Part shown: positions 19,182 through 28,395 of the stretch, in pieces | Layout of the letters: every line of letters begins with the position of its first letter | Numbering within the stretch: the first letter of the stretch is position 1 | Source of the DNA: Acinetobacter baumannii | GTDB lineage: Bacteria > Pseudomonadota > Gammaproteobacteria > Pseudomonadales > Moraxellaceae | NCBI RefSeq assembly: GCF_016508585.1 | Contig: NZ_JADVOP010000018.1 | Coordinates: 18,011-82,010, forward strand | Direction: 5' to 3' | Length of the DNA stretch: 64,000 nucleotides | Program-made: the position numbers and the translations under genes | The notes under the pieces: model-generated | What the model was told of the DNA's origin: nothing | Seen by the model: only the letters and a program-made list of their open reading frames with translations | Database searches by the model: none

Positions 19182-20537
19182 ATGAGTGTTCTATTTATCA
19201 TTGTTGCTGCAATTTTGCTATTAGGTCCTTTGATTGCAATTCATGAATTTGGACATTATTGGGTAGCACGTAAACTGGGTGTAAAAGTCCTTGTTTATTC
19301 AATTGGATTTGGTCCAACTTTATTGAAATGGACCTCTAAAAAATCCGGTATTCAATATCAACTGTCAGCTTTACCGCTAGGTGGTTATGTCAAAATGCTG
19401 GATGAGCGTGAGGGCAATGTCAGTGCAGAAGATCTGCCTTTTGCATTTAACCGTCAGTCTCCGTGGAAGCGGATTGCGATTGTTGCGGCAGGTCCATTCA
19501 TTAACCTGATTTTCGCTATTTTATTATTTTGGGTGTTATTTTTACCTGCACAAGAACAACTGAATACACGTGTAGGTGCTGTTTTACCCAATACGCCTGC
19601 GGCGACAACTCAGATGCAGGTGGGTGATAAAATTGTTGCGATTGATGGTACACAAGCAAGTACATGGGAAAAGCTGAATTACGCAATTGTCGATCGTGTT
19701 GGCGAAACTGGTCATATTGATGTACAAGTTGAGCGTAATGGGCAAGCACAAAGTTTTGCTTTACCGATCAAAGATTTCTTAAAGGATCAAAGTCAGTCAC
19801 CATTTGATGTGCTTGGTTTCACCCCTTATCGACCGCATATTCCAGCCACCGTTTATAAATTAAGTGCAGATGGTGCTGCAATTCGCCAAGGCATGAAAGA
19901 GGGTGATCAAATCATTTCGATCAATCAAGTAAAAATGAAAGATTGGTTTGATGTGGTCGATGTGGTACAAAAATCACCTGAAAAATTACTCAATGTAGAT
20001 GTATTGCGCCAAGGGCAAATTGTACATTTACAGGTCATGCCTCAAGGTAAGCGTGACAACATGGGGAATGTGACAGGAATGTTGGGTGTGCAGGCACAGA
20101 CCGATAAACTTTCTATTCCTGCTGAATATAAGCAGACCATTCAATATAATCCTGCTGAAGCATTTGTTGTTGCTGTTGAAAAAACAGGACAACTTTCAGC
20201 AATGATTTTGAATTCTATGGTGAAAATGGTACGTGGTTTAATTGGATTGGATAATTTATCTGGTCCGATTACCATTGCTAAAGTCGCTGGTCAAAGTGCT
20301 GAAATGGGGTGGCAAACTTTCATTTCTTTTATGGCTTTGATGAGTGTAAGTTTGGGGATTTTAAATTTATTGCCTATTCCGATGCTAGATGGCGGACATT
20401 TGGTTTACTACATTATCGAAGCAATTCGTGGTAAGCCTGTTTCTGAACAAATACAATTGGTTGGGCTAAAAATTGGTATGGTACTGCTCGGAAGCATGAT
20501 GCTTCTTGCAATATTTAATGATTTTATGCGTTTATAA
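19182..20537 (+). CDS. rseP: Site-2 intramembrane metalloprotease RseP
   Basis: Inner-membrane zinc protease that cleaves anti-sigma factors and remnant signal peptides. 451 residues. HEFGH (about 22-26) is the HExxH site in the first membrane helix; two PDZ domains lie at about 115-290, and the third zinc ligand is in the C-terminal LNLLPIPMLDGGHLVYY motif. It starts 2 bp after dxr and is followed by bamA, a usual order. Whether an RseA-type substrate exists in this organism is not shown by the window. Confidence 0.95.
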   Translation: MSVLFIIVAAILLLGPLIAIHEFGHYWVARKLGVKVLVYSIGFGPTLLKWTSKKSGIQYQLSALPLGGYVKMLDEREGNVSAEDLPFAFNRQSPWKRIAIVAAGPFINLIFAILLFWVLFLPAQEQLNTRVGAVLPNTPAATTQMQVGDKIVAIDGTQASTWEKLNYAIVDRVGETGHIDVQVERNGQAQSFALPIKDFLKDQSQSPFDVLGFTPYRPHIPATVYKLSADGAAIRQGMKEGDQIISINQVKMKDWFDVVDVVQKSPEKLLNVDVLRQGQIVHLQVMPQGKRDNMGNVTGMLGVQAQTDKLSIPAEYKQTIQYNPAEAFVVAVEKTGQLSAMILNSMVKMVRGLIGLDNLSGPITIAKVAGQSAEMGWQTFISFMALMSVSLGILNLLPIPMLDGGHLVYYIIEAIRGKPVSEQIQLVGLKIGMVLLGSMMLLAIFNDFMRL

Positions 20538-20573
20538 CGCGATACTGGATTAACTTACTGGAAAATAATAGGC

Positions 20574-23108
20574 ATGCAGCACTCACATTTATTTATGCCA
20601 TTGGCACTCGTTAGTGCAATGGCAGCTGTACAGCAAGTACACGCGGCAGATGAGTTCATTGCACGTGATATTCGTGTAGATGGATTGGTTCGTTTAACGC
20701 AACAAAATGTTCTTGCACTTTTACCAATAAATAGTGGTGACCGTGTTAGTGATCCAGTTATCGCAGAGTCTATCCGCGCTTTGTATGCATCCAATCTTTT
20801 TGATGATATTCAAGCTTCAAATCAAGATAATCTGTTGGTTTTCAAAGTTGTCGAACGTCCTGTTATTTCAAAGATCAACTTTAAAGGCAACAAACTCATT
20901 CCGAAAGAAGCTTTAACAGACGGCTTAAAGAAAATGGGTTTGGCTGAGGGTGAAGTTCTCAAGAAATCAGCCTTACAAACTTTAGAAACAGAATTAGAGC
21001 AGCAATACGCACAACAGGGGCGTTACGATGCTGACATTAAAGTTGAGCAGGTTGCGCGACCAAACAACCGGGTTGAATTGAATATCAATTTTAATGAAGG
21101 AAAGGCTGCTAAAGTTTTTGATATCAATATTATTGGTAATACTGTAGTTAGTGATGATGATATCAAGCAAGCATTTGCCGTCAAAGAAAGTGGTTGGCTT
21201 TCTGTAATCTCCCGTAATGACCGCTATGCACGTGAAAAAATGTCTGCGAGTTTGGAGTCACTACGTGCATTGTATTTGAACAAAGGTTATATCAACTTTG
21301 ATATTAACAGTTCAAACCTCAATCTGAGCGAAGACAAAAAACATATTTTTATTGAAGTTTCAGTCAATGAGGGGGAGCAATTTAAATTTGGCGAGTCTAA
21401 ATTCTTAGGTGATGCGTTATATAAACCTGATGAACTCAAAGCATTGCAAATTTATAAAGACGGTACAACGTATTCACAAGAAAAAGTCAATGCCGTAAAA
21501 CAACTCTTACTTCGTAAATATGGTAATGCAGGCTATTACTATGCTGAAGTGAATGTGGTTCCAGAAATTAACAATGAAACCCATACGGTTGATTTAAACT
21601 ACTATATCAATCCAGGTCAACAGGTTACGGTTCGGCGTATTAATTTCACGGGCAATACCAAAACTGCTGATGAAGTGCTGCGTCGTGAAATGCGTCAAAT
21701 GGAAGGTGCTTTGGCGAGCAATGAAAAGATTGACTTGTCTAAAGTGCGTTTGGAACGTACCGGTTTCTTTAGCAAAGTCGATATCAAACCAGTGCGTGTA
21801 CCGAATACACCTGATCAGATGGACTTGAATATTGATGTTGAAGAGCAGCATTCAGGAACAAGTACCTTAGCGGTCGGCTATTCTCAAAACGGTGGTATCA
21901 CGTTCCAAGCAGGTTTAAGTCAAACCAACTTTATGGGTACGGGTAACCGTGTTGCAATTGACTTGTCCCGTTCAGAAACACAAGATTATTATAATTTAAG
22001 TGTGACAGATCCATACTTTACCATTGATGGTGTAAGTCGTGGCTATAATATGTACTATCGTAAAACCAAACTGAATGACAACTATAACGTCAACAACTAT
22101 GTCACTGACAGTATTGGTGGTGGGCTTACCTTTGGTTATCCAATTGATGAAAACCAAAATATTAGTGCAGGTTTAAATATTGACCAAACCAAGGTAACGA
22201 CAGGTCCATATGTTTCAACCTATGTTCGTGATTATTTATTAGCAAATGGCGGTAAGGCTAAAGGAGGTCAGGGTCGCTATTGTCCAAGTGGATTACTACA
22301 AGATTACAACCCTAATGATGATAAAAATATTTCGACTTGCGGGGAAAATGACGATAAATGGGAAACCTTTGATAATGAGTTCGAGGGTACTTATTTAACC
22401 TATAATCTAAATTTAGGTTGGTCATACAACACGCTAAACCGTCCGATTTTCCCAACCAGTGGTACAGCGCATCGAGTCAATGCTGAAATTGCATTACCAG
22501 GTAGTGATGTTGAATATCAAAAGATCACTTATGATGCGCAGACTTATTTTCCATTAGGGCATGATTTTGTGTTACGTGGCTATGGTAAGTTAGGTTATGG
22601 TAATGATTTACCATTCTACAAAAACTTCTATGCGGGTGGTTTTGGTTCGGTGCGCGGTTATGACAACAGTACCTTGGGTCCCAAATATCCTGGTGTAACA
22701 TATAATGAAAGCCACACTAAAGATTATGACCCTGAAGAAGTCGGTGGTAATGCTTTAATACAGTTCGGTACAGAGCTGGCGCTACCTGTACCATTCAAAG
22801 GCGATTGGGCACGCCAGATTCGACCTGTGATTTTTGTCGAAGGCGCACAAGTTTTTGATACCAACTGTAATACGGCAACTGGTAAGTTATATTGGGAAGG
22901 TGGTGATAGTGATAAAGGTGTCGATGCAAAACAATATTGTAAAGACAATTATGACTTTGATTTAAGCAACATGCGTTACAGTGCCGGTGTAGGCTTTACA
23001 TGGATCACCATGATTGGTCCACTTTCATTGAGTTATGCATATCCATTGAATGATAAACCAGGCGATCAAACCAAGAATATCCAATTCGAGATTGGTCGTA
23101 CTTTCTAA
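20574..23108 (+). CDS. bamA: Outer-membrane protein assembly factor BamA
   Basis: Central component of the BAM complex that inserts beta-barrel proteins. 844 residues: signal peptide cut near VHA/ADE (about 25), five POTRA domains (to about 430), then a 16-stranded barrel. The conserved VRGY sequence of the lid loop is present (GSVRGYDNSTLGP), and the last residue is Phe (FEIGRTF), as expected. A long surface loop with two cysteines (RYCPSGLLQDYNPND and the following STCGEN) lies in the barrel. It lies 36 bp after rseP and is followed by skp. Confidence 0.97.
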   Translation: MQHSHLFMPLALVSAMAAVQQVHAADEFIARDIRVDGLVRLTQQNVLALLPINSGDRVSDPVIAESIRALYASNLFDDIQASNQDNLLVFKVVERPVISKINFKGNKLIPKEALTDGLKKMGLAEGEVLKKSALQTLETELEQQYAQQGRYDADIKVEQVARPNNRVELNINFNEGKAAKVFDINIIGNTVVSDDDIKQAFAVKESGWLSVISRNDRYAREKMSASLESLRALYLNKGYINFDINSSNLNLSEDKKHIFIEVSVNEGEQFKFGESKFLGDALYKPDELKALQIYKDGTTYSQEKVNAVKQLLLRKYGNAGYYYAEVNVVPEINNETHTVDLNYYINPGQQVTVRRINFTGNTKTADEVLRREMRQMEGALASNEKIDLSKVRLERTGFFSKVDIKPVRVPNTPDQMDLNIDVEEQHSGTSTLAVGYSQNGGITFQAGLSQTNFMGTGNRVAIDLSRSETQDYYNLSVTDPYFTIDGVSRGYNMYYRKTKLNDNYNVNNYVTDSIGGGLTFGYPIDENQNISAGLNIDQTKVTTGPYVSTYVRDYLLANGGKAKGGQGRYCPSGLLQDYNPNDDKNISTCGENDDKWETFDNEFEGTYLTYNLNLGWSYNTLNRPIFPTSGTAHRVNAEIALPGSDVEYQKITYDAQTYFPLGHDFVLRGYGKLGYGNDLPFYKNFYAGGFGSVRGYDNSTLGPKYPGVTYNESHTKDYDPEEVGGNALIQFGTELALPVPFKGDWARQIRPVIFVEGAQVFDTNCNTATGKLYWEGGDSDKGVDAKQYCKDNYDFDLSNMRYSAGVGFTWITMIGPLSLSYAYPLNDKPGDQTKNIQFEIGRTF

Positions 23109-23150
23109 GTACGATCTTTCTTTAATATTTAAAGACCATAAGGAACAAAT

Positions 23151-23636
23151 ATGAAAACAATGAAAATGATGGTGATGGGCTTAGGCTTGGGGTTTGCTGG
23201 ACTTGTTCAAGCCGCAGGCTTCGGTGTGGTTGACTTGGAAAAAGTTGTAGAGAGTAGCACTTTCCTAAAACAGCAAAATGCAAGTTTAGAGCAATCTGTT
23301 AAACCGCAAACCACGAAATTGGAGCAAATCACCAAAGATATTGAAGCGTTAAAGCAAAAAGCTCAAGCTCAAGGTGCAAATGTTCAGCAAATCAATGCGC
23401 AATATCAAGCCAAAGTCAATGAATTCCAAACCATTCAGCAAGGTGTACAGGCAAAAGTTCAGAGCACAATTCAAAATACCAATGTAACTTTTGAAACACG
23501 TGTAAAGCAAGCTGCTGAACAATTGCGCCAAGAAGCAGGTTTGGACTTTATTTTGAATAAAAATTCAGCACTTGCGTATGACGCAAAGAATGATTTAACT
23601 GCTAAAATGATCCAAAAGGTTAATGCAATTAAATAA
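23151..23636 (+). CDS. skp: OmpH/Skp family periplasmic chaperone
   Basis: Trimeric holdase that shields unfolded outer-membrane proteins on the way to BamA. 161 residues with a signal peptide (about 1-21, cut after VQAA or VQA), an N-terminal strand FGVVDLEKVV, a long coiled-coil hairpin rich in Gln and Lys (about 40-125) and the C-terminal LDFILNKNSALAYDAKNDLTA. It is placed between bamA and lpxD as in other gammaproteobacteria. The calculated charge is less basic than E. coli Skp, but the fold pattern is clear. Confidence 0.92.
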   Translation: MKTMKMMVMGLGLGFAGLVQAAGFGVVDLEKVVESSTFLKQQNASLEQSVKPQTTKLEQITKDIEALKQKAQAQGANVQQINAQYQAKVNEFQTIQQGVQAKVQSTIQNTNVTFETRVKQAAEQLRQEAGLDFILNKNSALAYDAKNDLTAKMIQKVNAIK

Positions 23637-23639
23637 TCA

Positions 23640-24710
23640 ATGCGATCAAATCAATTTCATCTCGATGAATTAGCTCAACTTGTCCAAGGTGAGCTAATTG
23701 GTCAACCAAAGCTGCTGCTCAGCGGACTTGCCAGTTTAGAACAGGCTCAATCCAATCATATTGCTTTTGTCAATGGTGATAAATATTTAGCCGAAGCCCA
23801 GAATTCTAAAGCAGGTGCTTTAATTGTAACAGCCGCGTTAAAAGAGCAACTTGCCAATCATCAAAATTTTATTGTAGTTGCAAATCCATATCTTGCCTTT
23901 GCAATGCTCACGCATCAATTTGAAATTAAGCTAATAAAGCGTGGGATTGAGCCTACAGCTCAAATCTCTCCATCTGCGATTATTGCAGATGATGCCTATA
24001 TCGGTCATTATGTGGTGATCGGCGAAGATTGTGTAATCGGTTCAAATACGATTGTCCAATCCAATACCCGAATTGATGATGGGGTTGAAATTGGCAGAGA
24101 TTGCTTTATTGATTCTCAAGTCACACTGACTGGTCAGACCAAGATTGCAGACCGTGTTCGAATTCATGCCAATACTGTGATTGGCGGTGAGGGTTTCGGA
24201 TTTGCGCCCTATCAAGGAAAATGGAATCGTATCGCACAGCTGGGTTCGGTACGTATCGGAAATGATGTGCGGATCGGTTCAAACTGCAGTGTAGATCGCG
24301 GTGCCTTGGATGATACGATTATCCATGATGGTGTCATTATTGATAATCTTGTGCAAATCGCGCATAACGTACAGATTGGTGCGAATACCGCAATCGCAGC
24401 GAAGTGTGGTATTGCAGGCAGTACGATTATTGGCAAAAACTGTATCTTTGCCGGTGCTGTTGGTGTAGTTGGTCACATAAAAATTGCAGATAATGTGACA
24501 ATTACTGGAATGTCAATGGTCACAAAAAGTATTTCTGAAGCGGGTTCTTATTCTTCAGGAACTGGACAATTTGAAACAAATCATTGGAGAAGAACAGTTG
24601 TTCGTTTAAGACAATTAGCAGATGTGCCATTGACCAAATTGGTGAAACAAATAGATCATATGCAGGCTCAAATCGAGTCCATTGAATCAACTTTAAAGTC
24701 GCGTAAATAA
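23640..24710 (+). CDS. lpxD: UDP-3-O-(3-hydroxyacyl)glucosamine N-acyltransferase
   Basis: Adds the second 3-hydroxyacyl chain, from acyl-ACP, in lipid A synthesis. 356 residues: an N-terminal uridine-binding domain (about 1-100), a left-handed beta-helix of hexapeptide repeats (about 105-310), and a C-terminal helical tail. The catalytic His is in [12 protein letters not shown] (about 246). It begins 3 bp after skp and ends 2 bp before fabZ. Confidence 0.96.
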   Translation: MRSNQFHLDELAQLVQGELIGQPKLLLSGLASLEQAQSNHIAFVNGDKYLAEAQNSKAGALIVTAALKEQLANHQNFIVVANPYLAFAMLTHQFEIKLIKRGIEPTAQISPSAIIADDAYIGHYVVIGEDCVIGSNTIVQSNTRIDDGVEIGRDCFIDSQVTLTGQTKIADRVRIHANTVIGGEGFGFAPYQGKWNRIAQLGSVRIGNDVRIGSNCSVDRGALDDTIIHDGVIIDNLVQIAHNVQIGANTAIAAKCGIAGSTIIGKNCIFAGAVGVVGHIKIADNVTITGMSMVTKSISEAGSYSSGTGQFETNHWRRTVVRLRQLADVPLTKLVKQIDHMQAQIESIESTLKSRK

Positions 24711-24712
24711 TT

Positions 24713-25198
24713 ATGACTGAGTCTAAATCTCTACCTTTTACGGTTCCTGAATTACCAATGCAAACCCAAACGATTCGTGAGTATCTTCCTCACCGTTATC
24801 CGTTCTTGCTTGTAGATCGCGTAACTGAAGTTACAGAGAATGGGATTGTAGGATACAAAAACGTTTCAATTAATGAAGAATTTATGCAGGGTCATTTCCC
24901 GGGCTATCCAATTATGCCGGGTGTTTTGATCGTTGAGGCGATGGCACAGGTTTCTGGTGTGCTTGGTTTTATCATGAATAATGAAAAACCTCGACCTGGT
25001 TCATTGTTCTTATTCGCCGGGGCTGAAAAAATACGATTTAAAAAACAAGTCGTACCAGGTGACCAACTCGTGCTAAAATCTGAATTACTCATGCAAAAAC
25101 GTGGCATTTACAAGTATTTATGTACTGCCAGTGTTGACGGCGTGGTAGCAGCGACAGCTGAAATTATCATTTCTCATCAGAAATTAGAGCAGGCATGA
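24713..25198 (+). CDS. fabZ: 3-hydroxyacyl-ACP dehydratase FabZ
   Basis: Hot-dog-fold enzyme that dehydrates 3-hydroxyacyl-ACP in fatty-acid elongation, competing with LpxA and LpxD for the same substrate. 161 residues. The catalytic His is in LPHRYPFLLVDRV (about 27) and the Glu in MPGVLIVEAMAQ (about 72). The stop overlaps the lpxA start by 4 bp (ATGA), which links the competing activities in one transcript. Confidence 0.97.
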   Translation: MTESKSLPFTVPELPMQTQTIREYLPHRYPFLLVDRVTEVTENGIVGYKNVSINEEFMQGHFPGYPIMPGVLIVEAMAQVSGVLGFIMNNEKPRPGSLFLFAGAEKIRFKKQVVPGDQLVLKSELLMQKRGIYKYLCTASVDGVVAATAEIIISHQKLEQA

Positions 25199-25983
25199 GC
25201 AGTAACGATTTAATACACCCAACCGCTATTATTGACTCTTCTGCAGTGATAGCACCTGATGTTCAAATTGGTCCATACTGTATTATTGGACCTCAAGTGA
25301 CCATTGGTGCTGGTACCAAACTCCATTCGCATGTTGTGATTGGCGGTTTTACCCGAATTGGAAAAAACAACGAAATTTTTCAGTTTGCAAGTGTCGGTGA
25401 AATTTGTCAGGATTTAAAATATCAAGGTGAAGAAACTTGGTTGGAAATCGGTGACAACAACAAGATCCGTGAACATTGCAGCCTTCACCGAGGCACTGTA
25501 CAAGATCATGGACTCACCAAAGTGGGTAGCAACAATCTACTGATGGTCAATACCCATATCGCACACGATTGTCAGATTGGAAATAACAATATTTTTGCAA
25601 ATAATGTCGGTATTGCCGGTCATGTTCATATCGGTGACTTTGTCATTGTTGGCGGGAACTCGGGTATTCATCAGTTCTGTAAGATCGACTCTTACAGCAT
25701 GATTGGTGGAGCATCACTGATCCTGAAAGATGTGCCTGCATACGTTATGGTTTCTGGTAATCCTGCACATGCATATGGTATGAATGTTGAGGGTATGCGT
25801 CGTAAAGGCTGGTCTAAGAATGTGATTCAAGGCTTAAGAGAGTCTTTTAAATTGATCTACAAAGAAAATTTAACTACTGAGCAGGCAATTGAACGCATTC
25901 GCCAAGAGATTCTTCCTGAAGTGGAGGAAGCACAATTGCTGATTGATTCTGTATTGGAATCTAAACGTGGTATCGTGCGTTAA
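25195..25983 (+). CDS. lpxA: UDP-N-acetylglucosamine O-acyltransferase
   Basis: First step of lipid A synthesis, moving a 3-hydroxyacyl chain from ACP to UDP-GlcNAc. 262 residues: a left-handed beta-helix of hexapeptide repeats from residue 7 to about 190, then a helical C-terminal domain (KGWSKNVIQGLRESF onward). The catalytic His lies in NTHIAHDCQIG (about 125). It is the last gene of the operon, followed by a strong terminator. Confidence 0.97.
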   Translation: MSSNDLIHPTAIIDSSAVIAPDVQIGPYCIIGPQVTIGAGTKLHSHVVIGGFTRIGKNNEIFQFASVGEICQDLKYQGEETWLEIGDNNKIREHCSLHRGTVQDHGLTKVGSNNLLMVNTHIAHDCQIGNNNIFANNVGIAGHVHIGDFVIVGGNSGIHQFCKIDSYSMIGGASLILKDVPAYVMVSGNPAHAYGMNVEGMRRKGWSKNVIQGLRESFKLIYKENLTTEQAIERIRQEILPEVEEAQLLIDSVLESKRGIVR

Positions 25984-26008
25984 TTACTGCAAGATAAAAA
26001 TCAAGTAA

Positions 26009-26037
26009 AAAAATGCCTCTGGATAGAGGCATTTTTT
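26009..26037 (+). terminator. Terminator of the pyrH-lpxA operon
   Basis: Stem AAATGCCTCT / AGAGGCATTT with a 4-nt loop and a T-run, 26 bp after lpxA. An A-run on the other side lets it also serve cpoB on the minus strand. Confidence 0.9.
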
Positions 26038-26056
26038 ATGAATGAATTTTTAAAAA

Positions 26057-26929
26057 TTACCCTTTTTTGAAATAACCTGCTTCTTCAGATTTAGGGTAGG
26101 TATTTAATAATTTAGTCTTGTAGACATTTGCTGTTTGAGTATTTTTATTGACATCTTTTGCAATACTGTAAAGCTGGTATAAAGCACGTGGCGCTTTGGA
26201 TGAGTTAGGGAATTTTGCAGCGACAATCTCGTAATTTTTCTTGGCTTCATTATAGTTTGGTGGATCAATCGCCAATTGGAATTCAGCCAACCAAAAATAA
26301 GCATTTCCTGTATAAATACTGTTTGGATAATTTTTAATAAAATTCTGCATTGGGGCAATGGCTTGCTTTGCACCGCCTTTCTTATAAGCATCTAAAGCAA
26401 CGGTATAAGCGGCTTTTTCAAGCGCGATAGCATCACTGGTATTGTTGCCATTTGCAGATGTTGCTGGGGTTTGAACAGTTTGTGTTGCAGATTGCTGCTG
26501 TGTGGCTGTTTGATTTGGTGCTGCTGTCTGCTGCGTAGTCTGCTCAGGGTTTTCTACAGAAGGATTTGTGGTTGGTGCATTTTCAGCAGGGGACTGATGC
26601 TCTTGGGAATTATTGTCTGGCTCTAACTTTTGATTCAACAACTCAAGGCGTTGATCAAGGTCAGTATAGCGATTGCTTAAATCTTTATTGAGTTGATCAA
26701 TGGCATGATCTTGTTCTTCAATTTTGCCACGTAGTTCACGAATCTGATTTTCGAGTTGCTGATTCTTTTGAATGAGATCCCAATTCATATTTCCAGTAAT
26801 CGGAGCAGGTGAATTTGCTACATCATTTCCTGAAGACGCATTACTTAATCCACGAGACTCAATTGGAATCGCGTATAAAGAGGCGGAACTGAGTAAGGCA
26901 ATAGAAAATAGAGCATGCTTTTTTAGCAT
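26057..26929 (-). CDS. cpoB: Tol-Pal system protein CpoB (YbgF)
   Basis: Periplasmic protein that coordinates peptidoglycan synthesis with outer-membrane constriction. 290 residues: signal peptide (cut near LYA/IP, about 20), a coiled coil with QKNQQLENQIRELRGKIEEQ (about 54-73) for trimerisation, a long Gln/Thr/Pro-rich linker (about 100-165), and a C-terminal TPR domain from about 170, including YTGNAYFWLAEFQLA. The linker is longer and more Gln/Thr-rich than in E. coli. The tol-pal genes themselves are not in the window. Confidence 0.87.
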   Translation of the reverse strand: MLKKHALFSIALLSSASLYAIPIESRGLSNASSGNDVANSPAPITGNMNWDLIQKNQQLENQIRELRGKIEEQDHAIDQLNKDLSNRYTDLDQRLELLNQKLEPDNNSQEHQSPAENAPTTNPSVENPEQTTQQTAAPNQTATQQQSATQTVQTPATSANGNNTSDAIALEKAAYTVALDAYKKGGAKQAIAPMQNFIKNYPNSIYTGNAYFWLAEFQLAIDPPNYNEAKKNYEIVAAKFPNSSKAPRALYQLYSIAKDVNKNTQTANVYKTKLLNTYPKSEEAGYFKKG

Positions 26930-27435
26930 AATTGAAAATCCATTAAAGTCAAAATCTTCCAGAATAGGAATAAAGTTGCTTAAAAATCACTAATTGTGAT
27001 CATTAAAAACGGCTGGACGCAGAATTGCAAGGCGCTTTTACAATCTTCAGATAATTCTAGTGAAATATGAAGACTTTTTGTATTAAATCCGTTGATGAAT
27101 GGGAAAGGAAGCTTTTGAGATCAACCACGTATTACAGTAATTTATCTATTACTGCTGACTCTCAATCAAGTCGTGGTTAGGGACTGTTGACAATTGGTCT
27201 ATGCTTGCAGCTAACTGTGTTCCTTGACGAGACTGAACACTAAATAAACCAGATACCAGATAAATATGGAAAAGGAAAACATCATATATTTTAATGATGA
27301 TGAAGTTTACTCCTCAAGCCATAAAATCCAAGCTAATTCCACTTTATTTTCCGTATGAGTTTTTGCAAAAAACAATCATATTGATGAGGAAATAAGCAAA
27401 TGAATGAATAACTTGAGAAAATCACAATGTTTGTC
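26930..27435. other. Long intergenic region before the SRP RNA gene
   Basis: About 500 bp with no convincing protein gene; the longest forward ORF with an ATG is 37 codons (27067-27180) and lacks a good ribosome binding site. It contains nested inverted repeats at 27124-27177: ACCACG / CGTGGT outside, and CAGTAAT / ATTACTG with a 6-nt loop inside. Confidence 0.45.
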
Positions 27436-27463
27436 TTGCAAGAACATAAAAAATCTCTATACT
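27436..27463 (+). promoter_or_regulatory. Sigma-70-type promoter of the SRP RNA gene
   Basis: TTGCAA (27436-27441) and TATACT (27458-27463) with a 16-bp spacer, ending about 13 bp before the RNA gene. Confidence 0.65.
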
Positions 27464-27475
27464 CTGTTCTTGCAA

Positions 27476-27590
<115 letters not shown>

Positions 27591-27678
27591 GATTTTAAAA
27601 ATCTTCTTACTATGCAAAATATAATTTTCTCTTTTATTGCTTGATTGCTTTTTTTTATCTTTAACTCATTTTACATTT

Positions 27679-28284
27679 CTATTCATCCTCATTTTCTTTT
27701 CTAGAAATAGCTTTCATAATGGCATCCATTTCAAAGCCTCTGTACTGTAAAAAGCGAATTTGTTTGGCCTTGATTTTGGGATCTTTACTTACTTCAGTGC
27801 CATATTTTTTTACTTTTAACTGATAAGCCTGATAATACCAATCAATTTCAGCCATATCTTCTTGTACTAGGCTTTTATCGAGATGTTTAGCTCGCAAAGC
27901 CAGCTTAATTCGATTGGGTCCTTTGCCTTTACGGACTTGGCTGCGTACTGTCATTTCAGCTACACGCTGATCGCTTTGATAGTTGTTTGCAGATAATTCA
28001 TCGACCAATGCTAGAACTTCTTCACGGTTTTGGGCCAAGGTCATTAATTTATCTATCAGATCTGCTTTTGAGTATTCTTTGCGTGTCAAAACTGCAAAAG
28101 CATATGAGCGTAAACGTGTTCCAGTCAAGCCCTGCGGTACAGGTCTGCAATCTTGATCGGCAATAAAGGCATGCTCATGATTGACCTCATTACTTGTTGT
28201 AGGGTGAGTTTCAGTTCCATCTTCGCCAAACTGCTGCTTTAGCTTTTCGTAGTCTAGCACTTTAGGAAATTTAGCTTGGCTCAT
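27679..28284 (-). CDS. recX: Regulatory protein RecX
   Basis: Binds RecA filaments and limits their extension. 201 residues, a little longer than E. coli RecX, with an extra N-terminal segment of about 55 residues. The helical core has AFAVLTRKEYSKADLIDKL, VRSQVRKGKGPNRIKLAL and the C-terminal KIKAKQIRFLQYRGFEMDAI. recA lies on the same strand but is separated from recX by two unrelated genes (2.5 kb), so the usual recA-recX operon is broken here. Confidence 0.88.
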   Translation of the reverse strand: MSQAKFPKVLDYEKLKQQFGEDGTETHPTTSNEVNHEHAFIADQDCRPVPQGLTGTRLRSYAFAVLTRKEYSKADLIDKLMTLAQNREEVLALVDELSANNYQSDQRVAEMTVRSQVRKGKGPNRIKLALRAKHLDKSLVQEDMAEIDWYYQAYQLKVKKYGTEVSKDPKIKAKQIRFLQYRGFEMDAIMKAISRKENEDE

Positions 28285-28395
28285 ATCTTTAATAACAATA
28301 ATCTTCGTTCGTATTGGTCATAGTGTAGCGCCTATTTTTAGTTTTAACAGCGTATAAGCTGCACAGAGAGATGAATAGGTGAACTGTCATGCAAT

